64,000 nucleotides of DNA from Sciurus carolinensis (lineage: Eukaryota; Chordata; Mammalia; Rodentia; Sciuridae), in contig NC_062226.1 in the NCBI RefSeq assembly GCF_902686445.1, forward strand, positions 15,906,001 to 15,970,000. Direction: 5' to 3'. The stretch's first letter is position 1. Every line of letters begins with the position of its first letter. The notes below the pieces were generated by a model. That model saw only the letters and a program-made list of their open reading frames with translations. It was not told the origin of the DNA and did not search any database. The translations under genes were made by a program, and so were the position numbers. Shown here one piece after another: positions 34,280 through 46,520 of the stretch.

Positions 34280-34386
34280 GTGTTTGCTTTGGCAACACAT
34301 ACACTAAAATTGGAACCAGATAGAGAAGATTAGCATGGCCCCTGCATGAGTATGACATGCAAATTCGTGAAGCATTCCATATTTTT
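34280..34386 (+). pseudogene. U6 snRNA pseudogene, full length
   Basis: Exactly 107 nt, the length of U6 snRNA, from 'gtgtttgctttggcaacac' through 'actaaaattggaac', 'gagaagattagcatggcccc', 'atgcaaattcgtgaagcatt' to 'ccatattttt'. Against the human sequence from memory I count about 14 substitutions, many of them CpG decay. The ACAGAG box region reads ATAGAG, so the splicing-essential hexamer is mutated, while the following 'AAGATTAGCA' is kept. Upstream I see no TATA at -25/-30 or proximal sequence element, which real U6 genes need. There is no long A tail; 'actca' flanks both sides (34275-34279, 34391-34395) but is too short to prove target-site duplication. Probably an L1-mediated retrocopy. 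Confidence 0.96.
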
Positions 34387-36320
34387 AAATACTCATCCCC
34401 CCAATAAAAGAATCTGGGCTCAAGTTTTTCTCAAAAGTTAAACCTCTCTTAAAAGAGAATAGTAGGAAAGAAAAGTAACACGAACTTGCTCATCTCCAGC
34501 AGCCAGAGGGCAGAGCATCTTGAAGATCAAGTCCAACATAAAATATAAAGCTCCTCTAAGGATCTACCAAGATGAGGGATTACTTAACACCATCTAGATG
34601 TCTTCAGTAATTTGGTGTCTTAATGATGGACAGAATTCAAAAGCTTGGAACGTGGATATTTGGGTAAACGCCTCAGAGAAAATGGAATTCTTAGATATCT
34701 TGAACCCTCCAGATTGAGGAATATATCTTTGTTCCTTTGCCAAGAAATTGCAGACTCTCATTACCTAGAGATTGAGCATGGATATTGTTTAAAGGATGTT
34801 GAGCATTTTTGTCCATCTACTCTCATTGACTGAATATAGGCAATACTAGAGTTGTATCTTAGAATGGCCCCAAATGGGGAGAAAATGACTTAATCCATGA
34901 AAAGGAACAGCAGGAACTGACTAGTATGAACTAAGAAGATGTAGAAACTGGTAGTGAATCTTGAACTTGGGATATAGGCCATGGAAGGTATGGGGAGTTT
35001 CACATGCCTAAGGATCTAGTCTCCTGGACTGGAAACTTAGAACTGGTCTTTGTCTATAAGAATGAGTCATTGAAGCTTGGTTATGGTAGATTTGATGAAT
35101 ACTGGGATTACCTTTGCAAAGTGTGAAGAAAAGTCAGAAAGCCCATGTAATCTAACACATTAGCAAGAATATATTAGGTGAGGGAAGAAAAGCCACCACA
35201 TGACTGTACTCTCAAGGAGAACCCAGGGGATGCTCCCTCTAGCAAATAAAAATCATATATCAAAATATAATAAATATATACATATATATAATTGTATTGT
35301 CAATTCAAAATTCAAAATTATATTTTAAAGAAATAAATAAGGAATGAGGGATATGTCATTAAAGTGGTGTGTTAACATTAGTAAAAGACTCAGTTTTGTT
35401 GTTGTGGTTGGTTGCTCCCTTTAGGTCAGTTGATTAGGAGGTACTGTCATAGAATTGGAATTCAGAGTATAATAAGCAGTAGAATTTTAGGACAGAAAAG
35501 ATGAAGTTGCAGCACCACTAAACAAATATAGTCTTATAATTGAAAACAAGGAGGTCAAGCTGACATTCAGAAGGCCTTCAGTCCCCAGGAATCTGTGGCA
35601 ATGGCTAGCAACCCATGGTGTGTCTAGGACTGATGTAAACAGAAAACTCATAATCATATTTCTTGATTATATAATCAAGAAAACTTCAAGAACTGATCCT
35701 CAGGAATCTGTTAGCTGTTGCAATGGAAAATTGAGATCGCTTATTCCATTTTCCAGCTGAGGCTAATAATAGAAGGGAAGGTAGGATAATCAGGACAGAG
35801 AAGTCCATAACACTCTTCAAATATGTACAATAAATATTTCCCCATGTCTTCTTCCAAGGGACACATAATTTGTGTTGTGCTAAAGTGAGCTTGCAACATC
35901 ATCAAAAGCAAATTATGTCTACCTCCCTCTAATTCAGAATTGTGATACCCATGGGAGAACTATTTTACACCCTGAAAATGGGAAAATTCTATAAAACATG
36001 TTTTATTGTTTTTGTTCACTTTTTTCTTGGAGATTTAATTGTTAAACATTTGCTAAACCATTACTCCTTATTATCATATACTAGGACAAATAAATAAATA
36101 TATATATGTAAAAGGTAGAATATCCAGAATTTTTTAGAGATATTGGATATAGATTATGAGTTGACATTGATACTAAGGGATTCAAGATGCCCTCTTTTAA
36201 ATTCAAGGGCCCATGGTGGCAGAGAAAACAGTCAAGCATACATCACAATGCTTCTTTGGGTGTTTAGACTCACCCTGTGGTAATTACCTCATCTCTTGAT
36301 TATAATTATGATGACTTATT
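34387..36320. other. Unassigned 1.9-kb block
   Basis: No family named with confidence. The stretch 35480-35900 has the feel of an old LTR or DNA element ('ctagcaacccatggtgtgtc', 'aggaatctgttagctgttgc'), but I cannot place it. It contains the perfect palindrome at 35659-35682. Confidence 0.35.
35659..35682. repeat. 24-bp perfect palindrome
   Basis: Left arm TTTCTTGATTAT (35659-35670) is followed with no spacer by its exact reverse complement ATAATCAAGAAA (35671-35682). Confidence 0.98.
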
Positions 36321-36324
36321 TTTC

Positions 36325-36715
36325 TGTTTTTCGTTACTCGAACAGAATACCTGAGATTGGACAATTTATAAAGAACAGATGTTTATCTCTGACAGTTTTG
36401 GAGGCTAGGAAGCCCAATGTCAAGGGGCTCATGAGGGTCTTCTTCCTGCATCATCCCATGGCAGCAAGTGGGTGGGCAAGGGGACACACACAATGAAGAA
36501 CAAGAAGAAGGAAAATGAACTATTCATTTTATTAATAATCCAATCCTGTGATAACAAGCCCATTCCTACAGTAGAGGTATTAATTCATTCAGGAGAGCAA
36601 AGCCTTCATGATTTAATGACTTCTTAAATCCCAACTTTCAACACTTTTCCATTGGGGATTAAGTTTCCAACACATTGATTTCAGGGGGTACATTCAAACT
36701 AGAGTAGATACATAT
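36325..36715 (-). mobile_element. MaLR (MLT1/MST-type) LTR, inverted
   Basis: Antisense landmarks: 'gaacagaatacctgagattg', 'gacaatttataaagaacaga', 'tctctgacagttttggaggc', 'taggaagcccaatgtcaagg', 'tcatgagggtcttcttcctg', 'cttttccattggggattaag', 'tttccaacacattgatttca' and 'gggggtacattcaaact'. A solo LTR of about 390 bp. Confidence 0.88.
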
Positions 36716-38329
36716 ACTTAACAACTGAACTCTGAAGTAAAGGTCATGAAGGTATGAAAGATGATGTAGAAGACCCTAAAATTATCCCCAAGACAGTAAT
36801 CCAGAAGCAATAAGAGATCCATCTGAAATTGTGACAACAAGTGCCACCAAAAATGACTTAAATGATGTACTGTGGGCCCATCACAATATCATTTAATTCA
36901 CTAGAATTGGTCTTGCAAGATCCTGATGAGTTATGATAGTGTGGTTGACATAGTAACACAAACTTAATCAAATGGCATTCTCCAATTACAAATCTACATA
37001 AATTGTTATCTATAGAAAACACCAAGTTCATTAATTGAATCTGTCAGCAAAACTAGTGCACCTCCATGAGTACATTCCTTGTTAATTCCTTGTATAGTGA
37101 AAAGACTATACAAGGGGGTAGTAAGGGTAATTTTTTCAATTGTCATGAAAATATGAGGTTGATTCTCCAAAATGGGCACAAGGACAAATATACTTGGAAC
37201 ACAGGAGGTTTTCTAGGGTTTCTCAGTGCTTCTGTGTCTGCAATTCCATTCCAATAATAAATGAGCAATTAGAGCAACCATAGTGTGATGGGTGTAATCT
37301 AACCAAAGCCCTCACACTTCAAAAATACATTGTAGAATAACTTTATTGGGCAGTACATGTCAAGAATAAGAAAGAAATCCATAATAGATGACAGAGGAGA
37401 AAACTGATGAAGATCAATTGTGGTCCTGGGACTCTAATACCTGGGGAAGAAATTTAATCCATTAATCTTCACATTTTAAGTCTTTTAAAAGATTGTGGTT
37501 GTCCTTCATTTTGAAGTATCAAGTCAACAGAGTGGACTCAATATGTGGCACTAATGAATCTATTTGGTGTAGGTGGAGAGTAGGTGTTATTTATAGTATG
37601 TGCCATAATCTATCAGTCCTCATATGTCTTCAAGTACAGATTTAGTGCATATTTCCTGACATTCTCAGACCTTAAGTTTCTGCATCTCTCTGCTCCTTTA
37701 TCTGAGGTTTTCATCTGCCTGTATAAAGTGGCCTAACTTTTAATCAAATTGTAGATGGGTCTTAGAGGATACCTACCTCAATTTTCCAACTTTTTGTTGA
37801 GATAATGGTTAGACAACTTCTACATATTATTCAAGGGGTTCACAGGAAGATTGAACATTTTCCTATAGCAGTTCCATTCATTAATCAAAATGATTGCTTT
37901 TTTTTCTTCCCCTGTATTATCTCCCTTGGTCCCTTACTTATGCTTTTATGATTTCACATAAAAACTACCTGTATCCAAACTTTATCCCAGTGTATATATT
38001 GAGGGCAAATAGTCCTTCTGTCCAAAAACTCCAAGTAACTTGTGGAAATTGATATTGCATACCATTGTGTCAGGAGATGGGCTACCTGCCCTTCTTGTTC
38101 CTTATCATCTCTTCTAGACCACCTTGCCTTTCTTATCTAAACATTCTAGCTTCAAATCTCATTTTCAATTCACATCTCTATTCTAGATGATTTCAAGACA
38201 CAATAGATAATCCTTCTTACAAGTTGACATGTCAGAATTTGAATTACTGTTCTTTGATATTGGTCATATTCTATCAATAGTAGTATTATTCATGGTAAAC
38301 CTTCCAAAATCTCAACTTCCACTCTGTGA
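36716..38329. other. Unassigned
   Basis: Nothing recognised except a hairpin at 37088-37115. The last few hundred bases (from about 37900) are C/T-rich and may be a decayed extension of the following L2. Confidence 0.35.
37088..37115. repeat. 10-bp perfect stem, 8-nt loop hairpin
   Basis: CCTTGTATAG (37088-37097) and CTATACAAGG (37106-37115) are perfect inverted repeats around TGAAAAGA. No terminator or RNA context is evident. Confidence 0.9.
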
Positions 38330-40020
38330 CTGCCATCTGCTAAGTAACAATTCATTCTCCCAAGTTCTCCAACCCCATCAATTTTTGAACCCTATCACAA
38401 CATAAAATTTAATGACCCAGTGATCTAATCACATTTCTATCTTCCTATACATCCTCAATCCCCTCTTTAGCAGATTAAACATTTGACTTATCATTGCATT
38501 TCCTTTATCACTCTTTTACCCCTTTATTGTACTCCTATGACAAGGTACTAAGCCTCATAAACTATAATCCTCAGTTCCTCCTTTCTTACACTTGAGCAAC
38601 TAACCATGACTGGAACCAAACATTCATGCTGACATGATGCATTTTAAACCTATGCTAACGTATCTCACATAGGTCTCTAATGATGTCTTGTGACCCTCCT
38701 ATAATTTCTTATCACACTGACATGACTAATTAGATGCTTCTAATTTTCTCCTCAATACTCTAATAAAACCTCCTTATTCATCTCCACACTCAGCTATTGA
38801 CCTGATATCCAAAGCCACTAAGAAAAGTGTAAGCGGTTAGACGAGAAATTCCACAGGTATCTGCCACTCTGTCTTTGTGCCTCCCTGCTTCTATTCTACA
38901 TTCTGGGATTTTAGTTCAGCTATTATATAGGATCAGGTTCCCTTCTGTGGCAAAAACTCCCTCTTGCTGTAGACCTCATCTCCTTACCTATTCAAGTTAG
39001 TTGATGTACAAACAACACTCCCTCCTTTCTTACCCTCATCATGAATCATTCCTTCTTCACTAAATTATGTATTTTAGCATATAGGCATTTTTCTCCCATC
39101 TGTGTATGTAAATACATTTATAAGTGTGAGTGAGCGTGTACATGCATATGTAGACTTGCATATAGATGGATGAGTAAATATGAATATGCTTATGATAAAT
39201 AAACTTTTTCTTATCCATAGTTCCTCCAATTGCTGCATCATTTATATTCTCCATATTAAAGAAAATTTTTTATAAAAATATGTTTGTACTCACTATTTCT
39301 TGTTCTTCTCATTCAAACGTCTCTTTAACATATCCAATTAAGACTTTCCCCGATTCCTTCATAAAAAATGCCTTTTGCTAAGTTCAGTAATGCCTTCCAC
39401 ATTGATGTTATGCCACTTCCAACTCTCCAAATTTATTTCACTGTAAGCCCCGTCTAACAGTGTATCACTTCATCTGCCTTCTCTCCCTCGACTTCCAGGA
39501 TGCTATACTCTGTGAATTTCCATCTTACTCCATCACCCACTTCTCATTTTCTCACCTTCTTAACACCAGTGGGATGGTTTGTAGTCTTTATCATTCTTTA
39601 TAATAATTTTCTTATTAAACTTATTCCATCTGAGAATTTTATCTTTCATCTAAACATGGACAGTTAACAATCTAATATTTCAAGTCAACACGCCACTCCA
39701 AAAGTCATATATGTTTATCCAGTTGCCTGCATATTATCATTCAGAAGTCTAGCAGACATTTCAAAAAATATATAGCATGTAGAAAACTACATTCCCATTT
39801 ATCTCAACTCAATTCATAAAAATTACTTAAAACAGAAAATACTGGAGTCCTCCGTGACCTCTTCTGTCTTAGGTAGCAGATCCGATGAATCATGAAATCG
39901 CATAACCACTACCTTCAAAGTATGTCTGGAACCTGACTCTCAGCATCTATATCGCCATCACTCTGTTATTCAAGATTTTTCATGACTTGTTTTCAAGATT
40001 TACATAGAAGCCTGGAACAT
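38330..40020 (+). mobile_element. L2 LINE, long copy interrupted by AT/GT-rich insert
   Basis: Sense L2 (CR1-clade) in order. First part (to about 39060): 'ctatcttcctatacatcctc', 'gtgtaagcggttagacgaga', 'tagacctcatctccttacct', 'cttaccctcatcatgaatca'. Second part (from about 39285): 'aagttcagtaatgccttcca' (reverse transcriptase region), 'ccctcgacttccaggatgct', 'actccatcacccacttctca', then 'gtcctccgtgacctcttctg' and 'accttcaaagtatgtctgga'. All frames are broken. The gap 39061-39284 is TATG/GT-rich low-complexity sequence. Confidence 0.82.
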
Positions 40021-40337
40021 GATCATTGCTTAAAAAAATTCTTAAATTTAAAATAAATATTTTCACATTGAAAAGAAACAACGATAAGGAAGATATTTGA
40101 CCCTTAAAAGAAAAAGTCAATATACTGAGTGATAATCAAAATTGTATTTTTACTACTGAGGGCACTGATCAGTCCACATGTTATGTAGTAATCCAAGCTG
40201 AAACAGAAAACTGTAGTTCATTTGGCCGAAGAGTAATAAGTTGTAGTTTGCACAGGAATGGGAAATTAAGTGGGAATTCCAGAAAAATGGTGGTGAATAG
40301 CAAGAGATCCAAAACAAGTTTAAAAATATTCCTTCAA

Positions 40338-40438
40338 TGGGTTGGAGAGATAGCTCAGTCGGTAGAGTGCTTGCCTTGCATGCATAAGGCCCTGGGTTCG
40401 ATCCCCAGCATTGCAAAACAAAACAAAAACAACAACAA
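40338..40438 (+). mobile_element. ID SINE with intact pol III boxes and 14-bp target-site duplication
   Basis: A complete tRNA-Ala-derived ID. A box TAGCTCAGTCGG is at 40351-40362 (fits TRGYNNARNNGG) and B box GGTTCGATCCC at 40395-40405 (fits GGTTCGANNCC). An A-rich tail with C interruptions follows at 40414-40440. Perfect direct repeats AAAAATATTCCTTC lie at 40322-40335 and 40439-40452. Of the SINEs here it is the least mutated, so the most recent and the only one that could plausibly be transcribed by RNA polymerase III. Confidence 0.97.
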
Positions 40439-40452
40439 AAAAATATTCCTTC

Positions 40453-41054
40453 TTTACCTTACACACCTGAACAGTATATGTATGGAGTGTCAATCCAAGG
40501 AGCTGAGTGTAAACACAGATAAAATACCACAGTGGAAGGGCAGAATTTTCAGCTACTGCCCATTGCCAGGGAGACAGATCACAGCTCAGTTCTACATGTA
40601 TAGAGTGCTCTGGTAAGTGCCTGGGGCTTTCAAACAAGACTCTGGAAGAACCACGCAATAGCAGCACGATATATATCCAAGACTTACCTTGTGACCGACC
40701 AAAATCAAACTCAACCAGCACTGGAAAAGCACAAAGCAAGACATAAAGCCAAGACTCCACAATCATAAGGTGATGAGACAGCAATTCCAATGCCAAATGG
40801 ATCTATAGAATATTCTTTAAAAGAAAATACCAGAATCTAGTTTATCTGTTTTTCACAATGTTGTGTTGGTTATACAGAAAGTTATTAAGCATGAAGAAAT
40901 AAGAAGACAAAAGAAGTAATCGGAAAAAAGAAATCAAAAGAAACAAATATCAAACATACCAAATGTCTTCAGAAAAATACTGAAAAATAATTTTTATAGA
41001 CATTATATTCTTTTTTTGTGTGTGGTAGGGACTGAGCCCAGGACCTAATTTTTA
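40453..41054. other. Unassigned, with a possible truncated inverted ID
   Basis: Most is unrecognised. At 41014-41047 'tttttttgtgtgtggtaggg' and 'actgagcccaggacc' look like the tail end of an inverted ID SINE cut off by the adjacent L1. Confidence 0.45.
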
Positions 41055-41530
41055 AAGTAATTTTATTTGTTCTTTTCAGATGTACATGATGGTACAGTGT
41101 ATTTTAACATATTAGACATACATGGAGCATAAGTTATTCTAATTAGGATCCTAATTTTGTGGTTGTACACGGTGTGAAGTTCCCCAGGTTGTATATTCAT
41201 ATATAAGGACAGGAAAATTATGTCTGCTTCATTCCACTGTCTTTCCTGTTTCTATGCGCCCCCCTTTTCTTCATTCTCCTTTGTCTAATCTAGTGGATTT
41301 CTATTAACCGCCCTCTCTTGTTGTGGATTAGCATCCACATATCAAAGTGAACATTTGGTCTTTGGTTTTGGCGGTTGATTTATTTCACTTAGCATGATGT
41401 TCTCTAGTTCCATCCATTTACAGGCAAATGCCATAATTTCATTCTTCTTTATGGCTGAGTATTATTCCATTATGTATATATACGAATTTTCTTTATCCAT
41501 TCATCTTTTGAAAGGCACCCAGGACCTCAT
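41055..41530 (-). mobile_element. LINE-1 3' end (type B), inverted
   Basis: Plus strand: 'tttatttgttcttttcagat' (tail junction), 'gtacatgatggtacagtgta', 'attagacatacatggagcat', a C-rich tract at about 41255-41300, then antisense ORF2 end 'ttagcatgatgttctctagt', 'tccatccatttacaggcaaa', 'tattccattatgtatatata', 'tttatccattcatcttttga'. 5'-truncated. Confidence 0.9.
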
Positions 41531-42129
41531 TTATGTTAAGTATGCCAAGAATTCTCAGAAATGGATGGATATAGTTGATTTAAAAACAATCATGTGATGC
41601 ATGTTAAGATTCAAATATACACGCATGAGTGTAAATTGTTAACCTGAAATATACAGTACATTCTCAAAAATTGTGTTAAATGCATATTGGACATTGCTGA
41701 GTCATGAATAAATGTAAATAAATATTAATATAAATAATTCATAGTGAATCAGAGAAAGTGAAAAGTTACTAGAGCCTCAGCATAGCATGGCACATCTAAC
41801 TATCACATGTTTATGACTGGAGGAGACCCATGAAGGGCAGACAGATACAGAAAAATTAAACATCTGAAGAAACATTAGCTCAATATTTTCCAAATTCCAT
41901 TGAAATGATAAGTTATATGCTAAGGAATTTCAGTAAACTCTAAGAGGAATAAATAGAAAAACTAAACCTATACACACGATGCTGAGACTTTTTGCAATTA
42001 AAGATAAATATAAATGGTGAAAGGAAAAGAAGAAAAATTGCATGGAAGGCAATAATAAATAGCAAAAGAAATCAATGTTAATGCAGATATGCAACCACAT
42101 GTTTTAAAGTGCTAAAAGAGAAAACGGAC
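41531..42129. other. Unassigned AT-rich sequence
   Basis: Possibly the decayed 5' part of the following L1M, but no landmark is secure. Confidence 0.35.
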
Positions 42130-45100
42130 AACACAACAAAAATACCAACTTTCAACCAAGTGTTTTCTCTTCAATGAAAACCTTTTTTTAATTAAATAAA
42201 ACACACATTTTTAGACAAATCAACATTTGAGAAAACATCTGAGAAAATTTATCACCAGCCAACCCACAAGGAAAACTAAAGAAATTTCTTCTGCTGATAG
42301 GAAAAATACTACCATCTGGAACTTTGAATCACCAAGGAATGAAGAGCATTGGTAATGGAAAGCATGTGGGTAAATATAGAGGATATTTATCTCTCCTTCT
42401 CTGAAATTGCAAAAAAAAAAAAAACAGTTGAATGATTAAAGAAAAATAAAATAATTATATGGTAGGATTTATAACTTAGGTAGAAGTAAAATAAATGGCA
42501 ATGATAGTACAAAGGCTAAGAAATAATGTAGGTGAAAACATTCAGTTATAGGTTTCATGTATTACCCATGATATATTTTAACATTAATTCAGACAAAACT
42601 GTTTTGAGATGAATGTCTTAATTCCTAGGGCACCTGTTAGGGGAAAAAATACAAAGAAATATAGCTCAGTAATTCATACTCTATTCTCCCTTCCAAAACA
42701 AACAAAAAATATTGAGATAGGGCAAAAAGCCCACAAAGAATAAGGGTGGGGACGTTGGAGGAAAAATAGAAACAGAGAAAGATAAACAATACCAAATGAA
42801 GAAAAATATTTTGAACACAATGTCAATAATTACACGAAGTCCAAATGGACTATGAACTCTCATGAACTCTGTGAATAGGTAGAGTTTTAGATGCCAGCAG
42901 CCTACAAGTTGTTTATAACAGGCAGCCTTTAAGGGAGACAGGTAGGGTAGAAAGGAAAGGGTGGTCAAACCATGTGTCCTAAAAACATGAGTCCTATAAA
43001 AGCAGATGGAACTCTAATCATAATATAGAACAGACTTCCAGGCAAGATATCACATCAGAAATTGTCATTTTATGATGATGAAAAACCAATTCATCAAGAA
43101 AATGCAGCAATTCTGAAAACTTAGGCAACTAAAAACAGAATTTCAAAGTACATGACAACAAAGATTGTACAAATTGAAGTTTATCTTAGTATCATTTTTC
43201 ATTAATTAGTACAAAATATTGTCCCCCAGGAAAGATATAACAGGCATGAACAGCACCTATCAAACTAATTTAATGGTGTTTAAAGAACATTAATTCCATA
43301 TCTTACAATATTCATTTGTTTTATGAGCATATAAAATATTTGTTAAGGTACAGCTTGTATTGGACTCTAAAACATATATCAATAAATTCCTATAATGAAA
43401 GTCTCACAGAGGTTAGTTCCTAAAAATGAGGAATTAAAGTGAAAATCAATAACAACTTTATTTTAAAAAATTCTAAATATTTGGAAATCTGGAAAAATGA
43501 TTAAAGTACATGGAGGGCAGATAAGAAATTATAAGAGTAGAAAATATTTGAAAATACATGACATTGGAAATATAATATATCTAAATTTATAAGGTGCACA
43601 TGAAGCAGTTCTCAAAGGAAAATAGTGTTAATATTTGTTATAAGAAGAACTTAATATTGATTACATGTGCTTCCACTACAAGTATTCAGAAAAGGAAGAG
43701 AAGTTAACTCTTAGTAAACAGAAAAAGGAATTAATTTGAAAGCTGAATTTTATTTAATTAAACAAATTATTGACAGAGATAACAATAAGGCTCCTTTTAA
43801 AATTTTATTAAAAATCAATTTCCATATTAGATTTAATATTAAAACAAGAGAAAAAAGATACAAATTACCAATTTTAGAAATGAAAGAGGGGGAGTAACTA
43901 TGGATTCTACATAAATTCAAAAAATAATAAGGAGGGATTATAAACAACTGCACACCAATAACTTTGCTAACACATACAACAGACATTCCTCTTAAAACAC
44001 AATAATTGAAAAACAGTGTGCTTTAAAACGTTCAATCTATGAAATCAGATGTAGCTATATTAATAAACTAGAAATAGACCAAATAGCACCTAATAGCAGA
44101 ATTCTAAATGGATTCCTCAGAATTTCTAGGATCTGAATTAAAAATAGATTAAAAGGAAAAAAAAAAACCCAGAAGTTCTAGTTTCCTATATAGAAAACCT
44201 CAGGCTTAAATTGAATCACTATTAATGTCCACCAAACATTTAGGTAAATCATAACATCGATATTATTCAAACTAAGAAAGAAAGAAAAGCACTCTAATTT
44301 ATCTTATTCACCTAACATAACCCTGTCACTAAAACTTGAAAAGAAAATTACAAGAAAAAAACAGTCCAGCATTTCTCATGAGCAAAACTGCGCACATCCT
44401 AAACAAAATATTAACTAATAGAATCCAGATGTATACATCATGTCCAAGAATGTTTTATCCCAAAATGAAAGTTTAGATTAATGTTCAAAATTCAATAATG
44501 CAATTCAGTACATTAAATAATAAACAAAAAATATATGGTCATCTCAACAGAGAAAAGGAAATCGTTTGGAAATTTCAAAATATACCTAGAAAATACTGTC
44601 AACAAAGTTGTATAAAAGAACTCTCTCAAATTGATACAGTACATATATTAAAAATTATATCATAAATGATGACAATATACAGAAAGCTTTTCTTGTAAGT
44701 TTTAGTAAGTGGCAAAAAAAGTTTTTGCTCTTACTATGTCTTTTGAATATTACAGAACAGGTATGATAAGGTAAGAAAAAGAAGCAAAAAAATTGGAAAG
44801 GAAGAAGGAAAACAAAATGTACTCACTGACAATATAATTATATGGAAAAATCACACCATGTGCATGCACACACACACACACACAAACATACAGTAGAGAT
44901 TTTAGTGTGGTCACAGAACATAAGACCAGTGTTTAAAAAAAAATCAATCATATTATAAAATTTCAAGAAAGAATTGGAAAATGAAATTGTTGCCAAGTAT
45001 TCCTATTTAAAATGCTATCAAAAATTGTAATATTCCTATTTAAAATGCTATCAAAAATTGTAATGCTTATGTACAATTTCAGGAAAGTTATACAGGGTTT

Positions 45101-46520
45101 CTATGATGAATTCTATTCCTACATAATATTTAATAGAGAGGCACTGAGAGTCAGACAGAAGGAGAGATACACCTGATTCTAAGGCTGCCTAAATATTGTC
45201 AAAACGTCATTTCTCTCTTCTGTTTTAAGGTTCAATCCCAATCAAAATCCCAGCAGGATTTTCACAGAAATTAATAGCCAAACTTACACATATATTGTCA
45301 ATTGATTTTCAATAAAAAGTGCCAAGGTAATTTAGTAGGAAAAGAATTTTTTTCAACTCCCGTGTCATGAGAACTGGACTGACTTAAACACATTTGTACA
45401 CACACATCTAGCTCATACCATACATAAAAATCAATTGAATATTATTATAAACCTGAATTTTCAAAAAAGTTTAAATTATAAGATTTATCAAAGAAAAATA
45501 TAAGAAAAAATCTTGACAATTTGTTATAAACATGATATTTTGGATTGTATACAAGAAACACCACAGAAGGAAAACAAAAAGTAAACTGGATTTCAGCAAA
45601 AATAAATACTTCTGTATTTAAAAGATACTAGCAAACAAAAAGCCAAACTGAAGACTTGGAAAAATATAATTTACATTTGTGGCAAAGGATTATATTGAGA
45701 AAATTTAATGATCATTCATGAAATATTAAATAATAAATCTAATTTTAATGGAAATAGTATTTGGACACCAAAGAAGCATTCACAAACAACCCAAAAGAGT
45801 GGAGTCCTCCATGTATCATCACAAAATTAAATCCACAATTGTGTTTTATATCTACTACAATAGTTGACACTAAAAATTTTACAAAACCAAACACTGATGA
45901 GGATGTGGAAAAAACAGAATTTTCACACATTGCTAGTTGGGTACAAAGTGGAAAAACCACCTTAAAATGCAGCTCAGAAGTTTTTCACCAGGGCAAATAC
46001 ATACCTGCCCTATGATCCAACAAGATTGCTTCAGTGTGCTGATACAAAAACACATATCCATGAAAATGTCTTGAATTTATTAGCATTATTCATCCTGGTG
46101 CAAAACTGAAAACAACACAAATTTCATCAACAGGTGACTGAATAAAGTAATTGTGAACTATTCATATAATGGAATGCTATTCAGAAATAAACATCAACCT
46201 TTGATGCATGTACTATGAGTGAATCTCAAAACACCGTGCTAATAAAAGACAAATATACAGAAATACACAGTGTATGATTCCATTCAAATGGATTTTGAAG
46301 CTGGCAGAAATTGGCAATGCTAAAAAAAAAAAAAATTAGTTAGGTGGCTGCCTGTGGGAGGGATGGAGCTCCTAAAAAGGACAGGAGAAAAATGTTCGGA
46401 AGATTAAAGAAATAGCTTGATTTTTCATGGATTGTATATTCTTAAAACTCATTGAACTGCACACTCAAAATATGTGCACTTTATAAAAATTTGCCTCAAT
46501 AAAATGTTTTAAGTGAATTA
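42130..46520 (+). mobile_element. Long ancient L1M copy (about 4.4 kb)
   Basis: Collinear L1 order can be followed for most of the length. 42230-42400 is a region before or near the start of ORF2 ('atttatcaccagccaaccca', 'aggaatgaagagcattggta'). Endonuclease-domain remnants follow at 42880-43110. 43680-43970: 'attttagaaatgaaagaggg', 'aactgcacaccaataacttt'. Reverse transcriptase remnants: 44390-44590 ('ctaaacaaaatattaactaa', 'atggtcatctcaacagagaa'). 45230-45400: 'caatcaaaatcccagcagga'. C-terminus and 3' UTR are at 45900-46510. A17 at about 46320 and CA repeats at 44868-44884 are later expansions. Every frame is heavily broken. Confidence 0.85.
44998..45063. repeat. Perfect two-copy tandem duplication, 33-bp unit, inside L1M
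   Basis: Units 44998-45030 and 45031-45063 are identical, beginning tattcctatttaaaatgcta. The old L1 around it is heavily diverged, so the duplication is much younger than the element. Confidence 0.97.

Noticed and set aside
37088..37115. Hairpin as terminator or miRNA precursor
   Set aside because: The 10-bp stem is too short for a miRNA precursor and no transcript context is visible.
40338..40438. tRNA-Ala gene
   Set aside because: It has A and B boxes but ID-type body, an A-rich tail and target-site duplications, and cannot fold as a full cloverleaf. It is a SINE.
40320..40796. 158-codon minus-strand open frame
   Set aside because: Its 3' part is the antisense of the young ID SINE at 40338-40438, so the frame runs through a transposon and is not a gene.
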